NCBI RefSeq assembly: GCF_009758255.1
Contig: NZ_WSEN01000004.1
Location: 434,001-498,000 of the forward strand
Length of the DNA: 64,000 nucleotides
Reading direction: 5' to 3'
DNA from: Microbacterium sp. MAH-37
Lineage (GTDB): Bacteria > Actinomycetota > Actinomycetes > Actinomycetales > Microbacteriaceae
Both the position numbers and the translations under genes were made by a program. This document shows positions 1 to 9,135 of this stretch, piece by piece; position 1 is the first letter of the stretch; the number at the start of each line of letters is the position of its first letter. Under the pieces are notes generated by a model. It worked only from the letters and a program-made list of their open reading frames with translations, was not told the origin of the DNA and searched no databases.

Positions 1-6
1 CGCGGT

Positions 7-2754
7 TCAGCCTTCGAGTTGGACCGGATGGAACAGCGCCGACGACTTCGAGGTGGCGATGCCGTTGCCCCACTCGGCGAATCCGATCCGGCTTCCGCCA
101 TCCGCGTTGTTGACGACGATCGAGGAGGCGATGACGCCGCCCGCCGGGTCGACTCCGAGCGACGCCCACGGCAGCGCGATCTCGTACGTCGTCGTGCCTG
201 CAGTCTCGTCGCGGACGACGGCGGCCTGCACACCCTCGATCGAGACGCGCGTCGGCGTCGCCGTGTCGCGCCAGCGATAGGTGCCGACGCCGTCCGGGGT
301 GAGCGCGACACCCACCTCGTTCCACGCGGTCTGGGTGCCCGGTGCGCCCTGGGCGATACCGATCTGCAGCGAATCACCCTGGTAGAGCGCGCCCCCGGTC
401 CCCTTCGACGTGAACACCGCGTCATCGATCACTGCGGTCAGATACAGATTCGCGTCATCATGGCTGTACCAGGCTCGGCCGCCGAAGCCCTCGGGACGGG
501 GATCCGTGCCGCCGCGCACCGGCGCCCAGGGCGCGTCGTCGAGATCGATCGCCGTCCGGGCCGTCACGGCATCGTCGGCGATTCCGTCGACGACGATCGC
601 TCCCCGATGTCCGGTGGCCAGCCCGTACACGACGCCCTTCACGGAGCGGGTCGTCTCGTCGGCCAGGACGAGCGTCGCCGACCAATCGGCCTTGCCCTCC
701 AGGTCGGCGACGGGCACGGAGAGCTTCTCCATGCCCTTCGCCGGCACCGAGGAGCCCGTGAGGCCCGTGCCGGTCGCTTCTCCGATCTTCCAGTCCACCC
801 GCTCGACGTCGAGAGGGACGCCGGCATTGTTTGTCGTCGAGAGCTGCAGGGTCTGCGCTCCGTCGGCGACGTCGACGCGGCCGGTGAACCCGACCGGATC
901 CTCAATGGCCACCGCGGTGGACATGGTCAGGTACGGACGACCGTCGCGCGTCACCTGCGCCGTGTACGGCGTGCTGCCCACCTTCTTCACCGCCTTCAGC
1001 GCGAGGTTGGCGGATGCCGTGGCTCCCGCACCGACGACGAGGTGCTTGCGCACGGAAGAGCCGTCGTTGCCCGTCACCGTGATCTTGTACGAATGCACGC
1101 CGCGCGAATCCGTGTTCGCCACCGTGACGGAGCCGGTCAGGGCATCACCCGCGTAGGCGCCGTCGAGCTGAAAGGCGTCCGCGATGGGCACCGGTTCGCC
1201 GGTCGCGCCCACGATCCAGACAGGGTCCTCGGTCGCCTGGATGCGGATGACTCCGCCGACCGGGGAGAGCGTGGACTCGGTGCCGGTCATCGAGAGCACC
1301 TTCACCGGCGCGGACGCCGTCATCGAGACGGCCTGGTCGGCACCGGCCTCGGTCCACAGCATCTGCAGCGGTGTTCCGTCGGAGGAAGTGAAGCGCAGAT
1401 CGTGGAGTCCCTCGGCCGTGTCGATCCGCGCACCGGGCTCGGCGCCGGTGAGCAGACGTGTCGTCGTCGCCCAGGACGCGTACGCCGGCTTCGGTACGGA
1501 GTCGCCGCGCACATCGTCGGGTGCGTAGATGACGCCGAAGTTGTCTTCCTTGTCGGCGATGTCGCCCGCACGATTGTTGTTCAGCTTGTACAGGTAGAAG
1601 CGCTCGACCCCGTCGTGCGTCGCCAGCGCGGTGAACTCGGCGATGTATCGCGCCTGATGACGTTCATCCACCGCCTGCGCGTTGGTCCCCGTCGGCCAGC
1701 CGCTCTCGGTCACCCAGAGCGGGAAGTCCTGGCCGTCGTTGTACTGGCGCGCCAGCGCCTGCAGATCCGTGACACGATGCTCAGTCTCGATAGCCGTGTG
1801 CGGCTGGTGATAGGGATGCGCGATCATCGCGTCGACGTAGTCGAGCGCACCGAGCTGGAAGGTCTGCTCCGCCCAGCCGTCGGTGAGCGTGCCGACCGCC
1901 GGGCCGAGGATGGTGATGTCCGGGTCGACGGCACGGATGGCGGGGGAGGCGACCTTCAGCAGTTCGACGTAGTTCGCAGCATCCGTGACGGTGTTCCCGC
2001 CTGTTCCGTTGTTCCACTCGTTCCAGACCTCGATGCCGGAGATCTCGTCACCAAACTCCTCCGCCATCGCCGTCACGTAGTTCGCGTACGCCTGCCGGGC
2101 TGCAGGCGTGGTCGGCGCGGTGCCGTTCGCCCCGGTGTAGAGCCGGTTGCCGTAGTCCGCGATGAGAAGCGGCTTCATGCCGAGTGCGACGACGGGGTCG
2201 ATCCACTCGTGCATCTCGGTCCAGTCGTAGACCCCCTTGGTGGTCTCGACGCTCGCCCAGGTGACGTCGTTGCGGATCGACTGCGAACCGCCCGGAGCCA
2301 GAAGGGGGATGGTCTGCGTGTTGGCCGCGTACTTGTAGTGCACGCCCATGCCGAACTGTCCGTAGTCGGGATCGCTCGGGGCCAGCGGCGCGGGGACGAC
2401 GGCGAGGGTGGTGTGAGCGGTGGCGCCGCCGGACCCCGTAGCGGTCAGCGCGTACCAGCCGTCGGCGAGTGAGGTCGGCAGAGTGATTGTCGCGTCGCCG
2501 CTGCTGGGGGTGACCGTGCCCGTGCTGATGACCACGCCGGTCACATCGGTCAGCGACCACGCCACCGAGGCGTCCGCGCTGGAGACGGTGACCGTCCGTG
2601 CGGTTCCGGGGGTGAAGACGTTGCCGAGTGTCGTGCTGCCCAGGGCGACGCTCGACTCGGCGGCGGTCGCGGTCAGCGGGACGCCGAGCAGCGCCGCGAG
2701 CAGACATCCTGTCGCGGCGGCGCTCAGGGCGCGTCTGTGAACGGTGGGACTCAT
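7..2754 (-). CDS. Secreted clan GH-A-like glycoside hydrolase with C-terminal CBM9-like domain
   Basis: A 915-residue exported protein that probably cleaves a plant or microbial glycan outside the cell. A Sec signal peptide covers about residues 1-32 (positive start, hydrophobic core, ATAA end). A beta-sandwich-like segment follows, then a (beta/alpha)8-type domain at about 130-430. In that domain WNEW (E246) fits the acid/base and WVTESGW (E350) the nucleophile of clan A retaining glycosidases, resembling GH39/GH5-type enzymes. The last ~190 residues resemble a CBM9/DOMON carbohydrate-binding domain (WYSHDDANLYL, GDSLQIGI). The ATG is preceded by a GAAGGAGA ribosome site. It is divergent from the FAD oxidoreductase, with a LacI-type operator in the shared upstream region, so it belongs to the first sugar locus. 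The substrate cannot be read from sequence; the general class is fairly secure. Confidence 0.8.
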   Translation of the reverse strand: MSPTVHRRALSAAATGCLLAALLGVPLTATAAESSVALGSTTLGNVFTPGTARTVTVSSADASVAWSLTDVTGVVISTGTVTPSSGDATITLPTSLADGWYALTATGSGGATAHTTLAVVPAPLAPSDPDYGQFGMGVHYKYAANTQTIPLLAPGGSQSIRNDVTWASVETTKGVYDWTEMHEWIDPVVALGMKPLLIADYGNRLYTGANGTAPTTPAARQAYANYVTAMAEEFGDEISGIEVWNEWNNGTGGNTVTDAANYVELLKVASPAIRAVDPDITILGPAVGTLTDGWAEQTFQLGALDYVDAMIAHPYHQPHTAIETEHRVTDLQALARQYNDGQDFPLWVTESGWPTGTNAQAVDERHQARYIAEFTALATHDGVERFYLYKLNNNRAGDIADKEDNFGVIYAPDDVRGDSVPKPAYASWATTTRLLTGAEPGARIDTAEGLHDLRFTSSDGTPLQMLWTEAGADQAVSMTASAPVKVLSMTGTESTLSPVGGVIRIQATEDPVWIVGATGEPVPIADAFQLDGAYAGDALTGSVTVANTDSRGVHSYKITVTGNDGSSVRKHLVVGAGATASANLALKAVKKVGSTPYTAQVTRDGRPYLTMSTAVAIEDPVGFTGRVDVADGAQTLQLSTTNNAGVPLDVERVDWKIGEATGTGLTGSSVPAKGMEKLSVPVADLEGKADWSATLVLADETTRSVKGVVYGLATGHRGAIVVDGIADDAVTARTAIDLDDAPWAPVRGGTDPRPEGFGGRAWYSHDDANLYLTAVIDDAVFTSKGTGGALYQGDSLQIGIAQGAPGTQTAWNEVGVALTPDGVGTYRWRDTATPTRVSIEGVQAAVVRDETAGTTTYEIALPWASLGVDPAGGVIASSIVVNNADGGSRIGFAEWGNGIATSKSSALFHPVQLEG

Positions 2755-2820
2755 CCGTGATTCTCCTTCGAAAGGGGATGCCGTCGTCTCGTTGCAGACG
2801 GCGCATCCGAGGTGCGACCG

Positions 2821-2932
2821 AAGTTACACCAAGCGCTTGCCTTAAGCGACCATTTGCCATTTTCGAAGGCTACCCAGCATTTAGGTCTGCTGATAGTGTC
2901 ACCAGGACAAGCGCTTGAGCAAACGCGCTTGC
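2821..2932. promoter_or_regulatory. Divergent control region with LacI-type operators
   Basis: The region between the glycosidase and the FAD oxidoreductase holds two copies of the perfect 10-bp palindrome CAAGCGCTTG, at 2830-2839 and 2908-2917. A degenerate third copy, GCAAACGCGCTTGC, is at 2919-2932. On the minus strand a -10-like TAACTT lies at 2821-2826, just downstream of the first operator. On the plus strand TAGTGT at 2894-2899 is a candidate -10 for the oxidoreductase, immediately before the second operator. Related sites flank the solute-binding protein and permease promoters, so the LacI protein at 5903-6961 is the likely ligand (inference). Confidence 0.7.
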
Positions 2933-2952
2933 ATCTCGAAGGAGTGGGCACC

Positions 2953-4266
2953 GTGGTGGAAACGCAGTACGACGTGATCGTGGTCGGCGGGGGCGTAGGA
3001 GGTGTCTGCGGGGCGCTCGCCGCAGCCCGATCGAGGGTCAGGGTGCTCCTGGTGGAGGCGGCCCCCGCGGTCGGAGGCACCGGGGTCTTCTCGAGCGTGT
3101 CGCTGATCTGCGACTTCCGTGACGATGACGGGCGACCGATCAACAACGGCATCCATCGGGAGCTGTTCCCCGAGGCCTATCTGCGAGTGAACCCGCGCAT
3201 GGTGCCGACCTATGACGAGCAGGCTCTGCGTGCGCGGTACGAGCAGCTGCTCGCTGCCGAGCCGACTCTCACGGTCTGGACCGGCACCAGAGTCGCCGAG
3301 GTCAGGATCGACGACGGGCGCGTCGAGGCGCTGCGCCTCGAAGGCGACCATGAAGGCTGGATCTCGGCGTCCGCATATCTCGACGCCACGGCCGACGGCA
3401 ACCTGGCGCAGATGGCCGGCGCCGACTTCTGGCTCGGGCGGGAGCAGGACGGTCTCCTGCAGTCCGCGACCGCGACGTTCAAGGTGTCCGGCTTCGACCC
3501 CGAGCTGCTGATCGACCCGAGAGTGGAGACATGGGATGCGATCTTCTCGCTGCGCCGGGAGCTCCTGCCCTACTATCGCGAGCTCAAGGACAAGGGACTC
3601 ACGAGCAACCCGCGCGAGGACGTGACGTGCTTCCCCTATCCCGGCGGAAAATCGCTGCTGTTCAACTCGACGTCGGTGCTCGGGGTGGATCCGACCCGGC
3701 CCGAGACCGTGCGTGCGGGCCTGGAGGAGGGGGAGAAGCAGGCCAGGGAGCTGTTCGCGGCGATCACCCGGCATCCGGCATTCGCCGACGCGACACTGGA
3801 CTTCATCTCTCCGAAGCTCGGCGTCCGCGAGGGCCGGAGGATCGTGGGTGACTACGAACTGACCGGCGAGGACTGCCTGTCCTGCCGTCGCTTCGACGAC
3901 ATGATCGCGGCGGGCGGCTACGACGTCGACGTGCACAACCCGGAGGGCGGCAAGAGCCGGCTGACCAGGATCCCCTCGCCCGGGTACTACCACATCCCCC
4001 TTCGCTCGCTCATCCCGCGCGGGCTGCTCAACGTCGTGCTCAGCTCCCGTTGCATCAGCGGGTCGTACGAGGCGCATGCCTCCTATCGCGTGATGTCCTC
4101 CATCAGCGGAGTGGGAGAAGCGGCCGGAGTCACGGCCGCTCTCATGCACGTCGGTGGGTTCGGCGACGTGCGCGAGGTCGACGCCGCAGCAGTCAGGTAC
4201 GTGCTTCAGATGCGCGGTCAGTTCGTCGAGGGCCGGGTGGAGCCGGTCGAGTTGCCTGTCATCTGA
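2953..4266 (+). CDS. FAD-dependent oxidoreductase (FAD_oxidored/pfam12831-like)
   Basis: About 437 residues. The N-terminus carries a dinucleotide-binding fold with GGGVGG near residues 11-17, then a glutamate-ended strand (LLVEAAP) and GGTG, as in pfam12831-type FAD oxidoreductases. The C-terminal half has the family-like stretch around ISGSYEAHASYRVMSS and a second GEAAG motif. An upstream extension is open, but GTG at 2953 is chosen because GAAGGAG lies 8 bases before it and the FAD motif starts where expected. Such proteins often sit in sugar-utilisation loci and probably oxidise a carbohydrate-derived substrate; the substrate is unknown. It is transcribed away from the glycosidase and shares its LacI-type operators. 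Confidence 0.78.
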   Translation: MVETQYDVIVVGGGVGGVCGALAAARSRVRVLLVEAAPAVGGTGVFSSVSLICDFRDDDGRPINNGIHRELFPEAYLRVNPRMVPTYDEQALRARYEQLLAAEPTLTVWTGTRVAEVRIDDGRVEALRLEGDHEGWISASAYLDATADGNLAQMAGADFWLGREQDGLLQSATATFKVSGFDPELLIDPRVETWDAIFSLRRELLPYYRELKDKGLTSNPREDVTCFPYPGGKSLLFNSTSVLGVDPTRPETVRAGLEEGEKQARELFAAITRHPAFADATLDFISPKLGVREGRRIVGDYELTGEDCLSCRRFDDMIAAGGYDVDVHNPEGGKSRLTRIPSPGYYHIPLRSLIPRGLLNVVLSSRCISGSYEAHASYRVMSSISGVGEAAGVTAALMHVGGFGDVREVDAAAVRYVLQMRGQFVEGRVEPVELPVI

Positions 4267-4268
4267 GG

Positions 4269-4389
4269 CATGCGCTTGCTCTCACGACGCCTCGAGTGAA
4301 TCACAGAGTTGTAACAAGTGCTTTCAGGCTTCGAATGGCAGTTGACAGTATCCGAGTCAATGATCCAATCTAGTTAGGACAAGCGCATG
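4269..4389 (+). promoter_or_regulatory. Solute-binding-protein promoter flanked by mirrored LacI-type operators
   Basis: CATGCGCTTG at 4269-4278 and its exact reverse complement CAAGCGCATG at 4380-4389 flank a promoter with TTGACA at 4342-4347 and a weak -10, CAATCT, at 4366-4371 (18-bp spacer). The downstream operator would overlap the transcription start. A weaker operator-like CAAGTGCTTT lies at 4315-4324. The two main sites are 111 bp apart, which suits looping by a dimer-of-dimers repressor (inference). Confidence 0.72.
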
Positions 4390-4434
4390 CCCAATACGGA
4401 GATGCGACCCGATGTCTACAAGGAAGTAGTGAAG

Positions 4435-5832
4435 ATGACATTTCAGCGAGTCAGGCGCGTGGCGGGCTTCGGTGCTGCGGCGCTCGTCGTCGGCCTCGTG
4501 GCGACCGGATGCTCGGGCGCAGGCGCCGAGCCGGACGCCGCTCCCACGTTGGACCCGGATGCCAAGGTCACGATCCGCGTCGGCGACATGCCGACCGAGG
4601 CGAGTGCCGCGAACCTCGAGGCCTTCAAGAAGCGGGTCGCCGAGTTCGAGGAGCTGCACCCGAACATCACCGTGAAGGGCGAGGAGACGCGTTTCGATGT
4701 CTCCACGTTCAACGCGCTGCTCGTCGGTGGCACGCTGCCCACGACCCTGGTCGTCCCTCGCACCAACATCCAGCAGCTGCTTCAGAACGAGCAGGTGAAG
4801 GATCTGACCGCCTTCGTCAAGGACGATGAGCTGCTCGCGCAGCAGAATCCGGTGCTCACCGAGCCTGCGCAGGACGAGGAGGGGAACACCTACGGCATCG
4901 CGACCAATGCGTACACGATGGGTCTCGTCTACAACCGGGATCTGTACGCGCAGGCAGGGCTCGATCCGGACGCCCCTCCGACCACCTGGGACGAGGTGCG
5001 TGAGAACGCCATCGCGATCAGCAAGTCCACCGGCAAGACCGGATTCATCATCCCGACCACGAACAACGGCGGCGGCTGGGTCACCACCGCACTCACCTAC
5101 GCGTTCGGCGGCACGATGGAGGACGTCAAGGGTGACGAGGTGACGGTGACGGCCGACAACGAGGGCACCGAGCAGGCCCTCACCTTCCTGCAGGGGCTGC
5201 GGTGGGACGATGATGCGGCGGGAGCGACGTTCCTGCTGAAGTACGCCGACGTCCTCGACGGACTCGGCGCCGGCGGCATCGGCCAGACCGTCATCGGAGC
5301 CGACCAGTACAACACGCTCGTCGTGTCCCGCGGTATGGATCCTGATGATGTCGGGATCGCTCCGATCCCCCAGGAGGAGGACGGGCTCGGCGCGCTCGGT
5401 GGCGGGAGCATCGCGATCGTCAACCCGAAGGCGACCGACAACGAGACGGCTGCGGCGATCGAGTGGAACAAGTTCCTCTACCTCAACCGGTACGTCGACG
5501 AGGACGCCGCCGTCGCCTATGCGAAGGCCAACCAGGCCGATGACCTGCCGGTCGGCGTCCCAGAGGTGCCGCTCTTCGACGAGAAGCGGTATGAGGAGTA
5601 CCTCGGCTGGATCGAGCCCTACCTCAATGTGCCGCGCGAGCACTTCACCCAGTACCTCGACAGCTTGAACACGCTGCCGATCGTGACGGAGCCGGCTGTC
5701 GGAGCGCAGAGCATCTACGGCGCGATCGACGCGGTCGTCCAGCAGGTGCTCACTGAGAAGGGCACCGACATCGGGGCTGCGCTGACGAACGCATCCGCGA
5801 CTGCTCAGTCGGCGATCGACGCGGCTCAGTGA
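4435..5832 (+). CDS. Carbohydrate ABC transporter solute-binding lipoprotein
   Basis: This 465-residue protein is the extracellular substrate receptor of a CUT1-type sugar ABC importer. The N-terminus has arginines, a hydrophobic stretch and the lipobox VATGC, with lipidation at C26. The body has the bacterial extracellular solute-binding family 1 pattern (FKKRVAEFEELHP, TYGIATNAYTMGLVYN, PPTTWDE). ATG at 4435 is preferred over an earlier ATG at 4387: the earlier one lies inside the operator, while AAGGAAG precedes 4435 and the signal peptide begins there. A strong hairpin follows the gene. The permeases for this receptor are at 7164-9085, beyond the convergent LacI gene. No ATPase gene is nearby. 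Confidence 0.9.
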   Translation: MTFQRVRRVAGFGAAALVVGLVATGCSGAGAEPDAAPTLDPDAKVTIRVGDMPTEASAANLEAFKKRVAEFEELHPNITVKGEETRFDVSTFNALLVGGTLPTTLVVPRTNIQQLLQNEQVKDLTAFVKDDELLAQQNPVLTEPAQDEEGNTYGIATNAYTMGLVYNRDLYAQAGLDPDAPPTTWDEVRENAIAISKSTGKTGFIIPTTNNGGGWVTTALTYAFGGTMEDVKGDEVTVTADNEGTEQALTFLQGLRWDDDAAGATFLLKYADVLDGLGAGGIGQTVIGADQYNTLVVSRGMDPDDVGIAPIPQEEDGLGALGGGSIAIVNPKATDNETAAAIEWNKFLYLNRYVDEDAAVAYAKANQADDLPVGVPEVPLFDEKRYEEYLGWIEPYLNVPREHFTQYLDSLNTLPIVTEPAVGAQSIYGAIDAVVQQVLTEKGTDIGAALTNASATAQSAIDAAQ

Positions 5833-5846
5833 GCTGCCGATGAGAG

Positions 5847-5888
5847 CGGGAAGGGGCGGGCGCCTGCGCCGGTGCCCGCCCCTTCCCG
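5847..5888. terminator. Bidirectional terminator hairpin
   Basis: A perfect 15-bp stem, CGGGAAGGGGCGGGC (5847-5861) with its complement (5874-5888) around a 12-base loop, sits between the convergent solute-binding protein and LacI genes. The 3' T-run is weak, as is common in high-GC actinobacteria. Confidence 0.75.
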
Positions 5889-5902
5889 TTCGGCGATGGA
5901 TC

Positions 5903-6961
5903 TCAGAGCAGCAGTTCGAGCAGCTCGTATGTCGCCCGGTCGAATTCGTCCGGATCCGACGCCGTCGACATTCCGGGCACGAGCGACGCCTCGACGGTCT
6001 GGAGTCCGGTCGGTGTCTCGGCCCCCTTGAGGGCGTCCACGAGTGCCGCGGCGGCGCGCGCGCCGATCTCGGCGCGATTGGGATCGATCGTGGTGAGCAG
6101 TCGCGACTCCTCGGTCGCCCGCTCCCGCGAGAAGTGATCATGGCCCACGATCGCGACGTCCTCGGGCACGCGCCGACCCGCGGCGTGCAGCCGGGCGAAG
6201 GCGCCCAGGGCGATCACGTCGTTGCCGCAGAAGATCGCATCGAACTCCACGCCCCGCTCGAGCAGTTCCGCCGTCGCCGCCGCGCCCCAGCGGGCGTTCC
6301 AGCCGCCCGTCATCGGAGCCCCGCCTGCGATCTCCAGGCCGGCTTCGGTGAGGGCCTCGATGAGTCCCTCGGTGCGCCGCTGCGCGCCGTACTCGGTTGC
6401 CGTGATGTGCGCGATCCGCGTGCGGCCGGAGTCGATCAGGTGCTGTCCGGCGAGCCGTCCCACGGCCACGTCGTCGGGCGTGAACGAGAGGTCGGACGCA
6501 TCGGTGGAGCGTCCGAACGCGTAGACGACGGGAACGCGGAACCGATCGGAGATCGAGGGGTAGGGGTCGGCCGGTCCACGACTGATCACGAGGACTCCGT
6601 CGACGTGTCGCGCCTGCAGCTTGCGGATGAATTCACCGCGCTTGTCGGGGCTGGACTGCGCGTCGTAGACCAGCGTGGCGAGGTCGGATCCGGCGAACAC
6701 GCTCTCGGCCCCACGGAGCACGATGGAGCTGAAGATCTCGCTCACGTCCTCGACGATGATCCCGATGATCTGGCTCTGACCGCGAGCGAGCGATTGTGCG
6801 AGCGCGTTGGGGCGGAAGTCGAGCCGATCGGCCGTCTCGAGGATCTTCGCCCTGGTCTGGGCGGAGACCTTCCCCTCGCCGCGAAGCACGCGTGAGACGG
6901 TCGATTCCGATACTCCGACGACCGCTGCGATGTCGCGCAGGGTTACCGCTGGTGGGGACAC
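5903..6961 (-). CDS. LacI-family transcriptional repressor of the first sugar locus
   Basis: A 352-residue protein with an N-terminal LacI helix-turn-helix (TLRDIAAVVGVSESTVSRVL, about residues 7-26) and hinge helix (RPNALAQSLARG). A periplasmic-binding-protein-like sensor domain follows (IIGIIVEDVSEIF, DGVLVISRG, AIFCGNDVIALGA, VGHDHFSRE). The start is GTG with GGAGAA about 5 bases before it. The gene lies between the solute-binding protein and the permeases, on the opposite strand. A CATGCGCTTG site about 60 bases upstream may give autoregulation. Known LacI operators are short palindromes with central CG, like the CAAGCGCTTG series in this locus, so it is the natural candidate repressor. 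The inducer is probably a sugar released from the glycosidase substrate (inference). Confidence 0.9.
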   Translation of the reverse strand: MSPPAVTLRDIAAVVGVSESTVSRVLRGEGKVSAQTRAKILETADRLDFRPNALAQSLARGQSQIIGIIVEDVSEIFSSIVLRGAESVFAGSDLATLVYDAQSSPDKRGEFIRKLQARHVDGVLVISRGPADPYPSISDRFRVPVVYAFGRSTDASDLSFTPDDVAVGRLAGQHLIDSGRTRIAHITATEYGAQRRTEGLIEALTEAGLEIAGGAPMTGGWNARWGAAATAELLERGVEFDAIFCGNDVIALGAFARLHAAGRRVPEDVAIVGHDHFSRERATEESRLLTTIDPNRAEIGARAAAALVDALKGAETPTGLQTVEASLVPGMSTASDPDEFDRATYELLELLL

Positions 6962-7020
6962 CCGTGTTCTCCGTTCGTGTCGGCCTGACTGAGTGTATCA
7001 AGGCTGTTCACCATCATAGA

Positions 7021-7123
7021 CATGCGCTTGCTCCACATAGTCGTTCCGACAGCAGCGCAAGGCAGGCGTTTCGAATTGACAAGACGGAATCACATGCCGC
7101 AGGATGTCGAGAGCAAGCGCATG
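7021..7123 (+). promoter_or_regulatory. Permease promoter flanked by mirrored LacI-type operators
   Basis: CATGCGCTTG (7021-7030) and its reverse complement CAAGCGCATG (7114-7123) flank TTGACA at 7076-7081 and a poor -10, CAGGAT, at 7100-7105 (18-bp spacer). The layout repeats that at 4269-4389, with the downstream operator again at the expected transcription start. The operators are 93 bp apart. On the minus strand AGTGTA (6992-6997, read TACACT) is a candidate -10 for the LacI gene, so the upstream operator may serve both genes. Confidence 0.72.
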
Positions 7124-7163
7124 TCCTGTCGGTGTCGCCGACGTGACTCGACGAGGAGGATCG

Positions 7164-8087
7164 ATGACAGCCGAGAGATATCCGGACGCGCGGAGGGCCC
7201 GTGTCGGAGCGCTGCGGCGCTGGCGTCTCGCCGGCGGCCCGTCGACTCTGCTGCTCGCTCTGCCGATGATCGTGATCTTCACCTACTTCAGCTGGTGGCC
7301 GATCATCAAGAGCCTCGTCCTGAGTGTGCAGAAGACCAACCTCATCACTGCGCCGACCTGGGTCGGCTGGGAGAACTTCTCGCGCGTGCTCGCGGACCCG
7401 CTTCTGGGCACCGCGGTCGGGAACACGGTGATGTTCACCCTGATCTCGGTGCTCATCGGATTCCCTCTGCCTGTGCTGCTCGCGGTCTTCATCAATGAGC
7501 TGCGCGGCATGCGCGGCACCGCGAGCGGGCTCGCGTATCTGCCGGTGATCGTCCCGCCCGTTGTCGCCGTCCTGCTGTGGTCCCTCATGTACGACCCGTC
7601 GCCCGACGGCGTCTTCAACACGATTCTCGGGTGGGTCGGTCTGGGGCCGCTGCCCTGGTTGCAGAGCCCCGTCCTCGCTCTGCCGAGCATCATCGTCCAG
7701 GCGACGTGGGCCGGATTCGGCACGACGACGATCATCTACCTGGCGGCTCTGCGCTCGGTTCCTGCCGAGCTGTACGAGGCGGCTGAATGCGACGGCGCCG
7801 GCGTCGTGCGCAAGGTCTGGCACATCACCCTGCCTCAGGTGCGCGGCATCATGCTGCTGATGCTTCTGCTGCAGATCATCGGGGTCTTCCAGATCTTCAC
7901 CGAGCCCTTCGTGATGACCGGAGGCGGCCCGAACAACAGCACCCTGACGATCCTCATGCTCATCTACAACTACGCGTTCGTGGTGGGCGACTACGGCAAG
8001 GCGACGGCGCTGAGCGTGCTGCTGGCCGTGGTGCTGTCGATCGTCTCCGCCGCGTATCTGTGGGCGACGAGGAAGTGGAGCAAGTGA
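7164..8087 (+). CDS. Sugar ABC transporter permease (MalF/UgpA type)
   Basis: A 307-residue inner-membrane subunit of a CUT1 sugar importer with six predicted membrane segments, beginning around LLLALPMIVIFTYFSWWPII. The EAA loop reads ELYEAAECDGAGVVRKVWHI, the docking site for the ATPase. ATG at 7164 follows GAGGAGG at the right distance; an upstream in-frame ATG at 7104 lies inside the operator and is rejected. The stop overlaps the next permease start by one base, so the two are translationally coupled. Confidence 0.92.
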   Translation: MTAERYPDARRARVGALRRWRLAGGPSTLLLALPMIVIFTYFSWWPIIKSLVLSVQKTNLITAPTWVGWENFSRVLADPLLGTAVGNTVMFTLISVLIGFPLPVLLAVFINELRGMRGTASGLAYLPVIVPPVVAVLLWSLMYDPSPDGVFNTILGWVGLGPLPWLQSPVLALPSIIVQATWAGFGTTTIIYLAALRSVPAELYEAAECDGAGVVRKVWHITLPQVRGIMLLMLLLQIIGVFQIFTEPFVMTGGGPNNSTLTILMLIYNYAFVVGDYGKATALSVLLAVVLSIVSAAYLWATRKWSK

Positions 8088-9085
8088 TGACCGGGATCCC
8101 CCTCGCAGAGGACGCGCCCACGGCGGTCCAGGTGCTCTCCGCGCCGACGAAGCCCGAGTCGCTTCGACGCCGCAGGGCCAGGCGCAGAACGCTCGATCGC
8201 GCCGAGAACGAGGAGCGGGGTGTGCTCTCCGCCTTCGACCGCAGACGCCCCGCGACACGGGTGGCGTACCTGCTGCTGTGCGTGCTCGTGCTCGGCCTGC
8301 TGTGCATCGCCGCGCTCGGTCCTGTGCTCTGGCTGGCCAAGTCGGCGCTGTCGACGTCCCAGGACATCCTGCGCGACCCGTTCGGTTGGTGGCCCAGCGG
8401 CGTGCAATGGCACAACCTGTCGGACGCGTGGAACGATCTGCATGTCGGGCGGTATCTGCTGAACACGGTGTGGGTCGCGCTGGGCTCCTGGTTCTTCGGC
8501 CTGCTCGTGGCGCTCACCGGCGGCTACGTGCTGTCGATCCTGCGACCGCGCTACGCCAAGGTCCTCAACGCCGCCGTTCTCGCCACACTGTTCATCCCCG
8601 GGGTCATCTCGCTGATCTCGCTGTACGTCACGATCCTCGACGTGCCGCTCATCGGCGTGAACCTGATGAACACCTTCTGGGCCGTGTGGCTGCCGGCCGC
8701 AGCGAATGCGTTCAACGTCCTGGTCGTCACCCGGTTCTTCGACTCGCTGCCGCGGGACGTCTTCGAGGCCGCCCGGATCGACGGCGCCGGGCCGCTCACC
8801 GTGTTCTGGCGGATCGTCCTGCCGATGTCGAAGCCGGTGATCGGCGTCGTGTCGCTGCTGAGCATCATCGCCGCGTGGAAGGAGTTCCTCTGGCCGCTGC
8901 TGGTGCTGCGGGAGACGGCGAGCCAGCCCATATCCGTGGCGCTCTACACGCTGAGCGGGAGTGCCGACACCGCGTTGCTGCTCGCGGCGATGTTCATCTC
9001 GGTGATCATCCCGATGGTGCTGTTCCTGCTGTTCAAGAAGCAGTTCCTCGAGGGCGCCGGGCAGGCCGGCGCCCTCAAGGGCTGA
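8087..9085 (+). CDS. Sugar ABC transporter permease (MalG/UgpE type)
   Basis: The second membrane subunit of the importer, 332 residues. A cytoplasmic N-terminal extension of about 60 Arg-rich residues precedes the first membrane helix (VAYLLLCVLVLGLLCIAAL). The EAA loop reads DVFEAARIDGAGPLTVFWRI, typical of MalG-like subunits. The ATG overlaps the stop of the preceding permease. No ATP-binding subunit follows; a shared MsiK/UgpC-like ATPase elsewhere would be needed, which is usual for actinobacterial CUT1 systems. Confidence 0.9.
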   Translation: MTGIPLAEDAPTAVQVLSAPTKPESLRRRRARRRTLDRAENEERGVLSAFDRRRPATRVAYLLLCVLVLGLLCIAALGPVLWLAKSALSTSQDILRDPFGWWPSGVQWHNLSDAWNDLHVGRYLLNTVWVALGSWFFGLLVALTGGYVLSILRPRYAKVLNAAVLATLFIPGVISLISLYVTILDVPLIGVNLMNTFWAVWLPAAANAFNVLVVTRFFDSLPRDVFEAARIDGAGPLTVFWRIVLPMSKPVIGVVSLLSIIAAWKEFLWPLLVLRETASQPISVALYTLSGSADTALLLAAMFISVIIPMVLFLLFKKQFLEGAGQAGALKG

Positions 9086-9135
9086 GACGCGCGGCATCCG
9101 CCGGGCGATGACGAGTTCAGAGAGAAGAGAGTCCT

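Noticed and set aside
19-2472. Long forward open frame antisense to the first glycosidase
   Set aside because: Arg/His/Asp-rich composition without domains, a typical antisense shadow in high-GC DNA; the reverse-strand gene has signal peptide, catalytic motifs and a ribosome site.
4387-4434. ATG at 4387 as start of the first solute-binding protein
   Set aside because: It lies within the LacI-type operator, has no ribosome site, and would put 16 residues before the lipoprotein signal.
7104-7163. ATG at 7104 as start of the first permease
   Set aside because: It overlaps the promoter and operator; ATG 7164 has a perfect GAGGAGG site.
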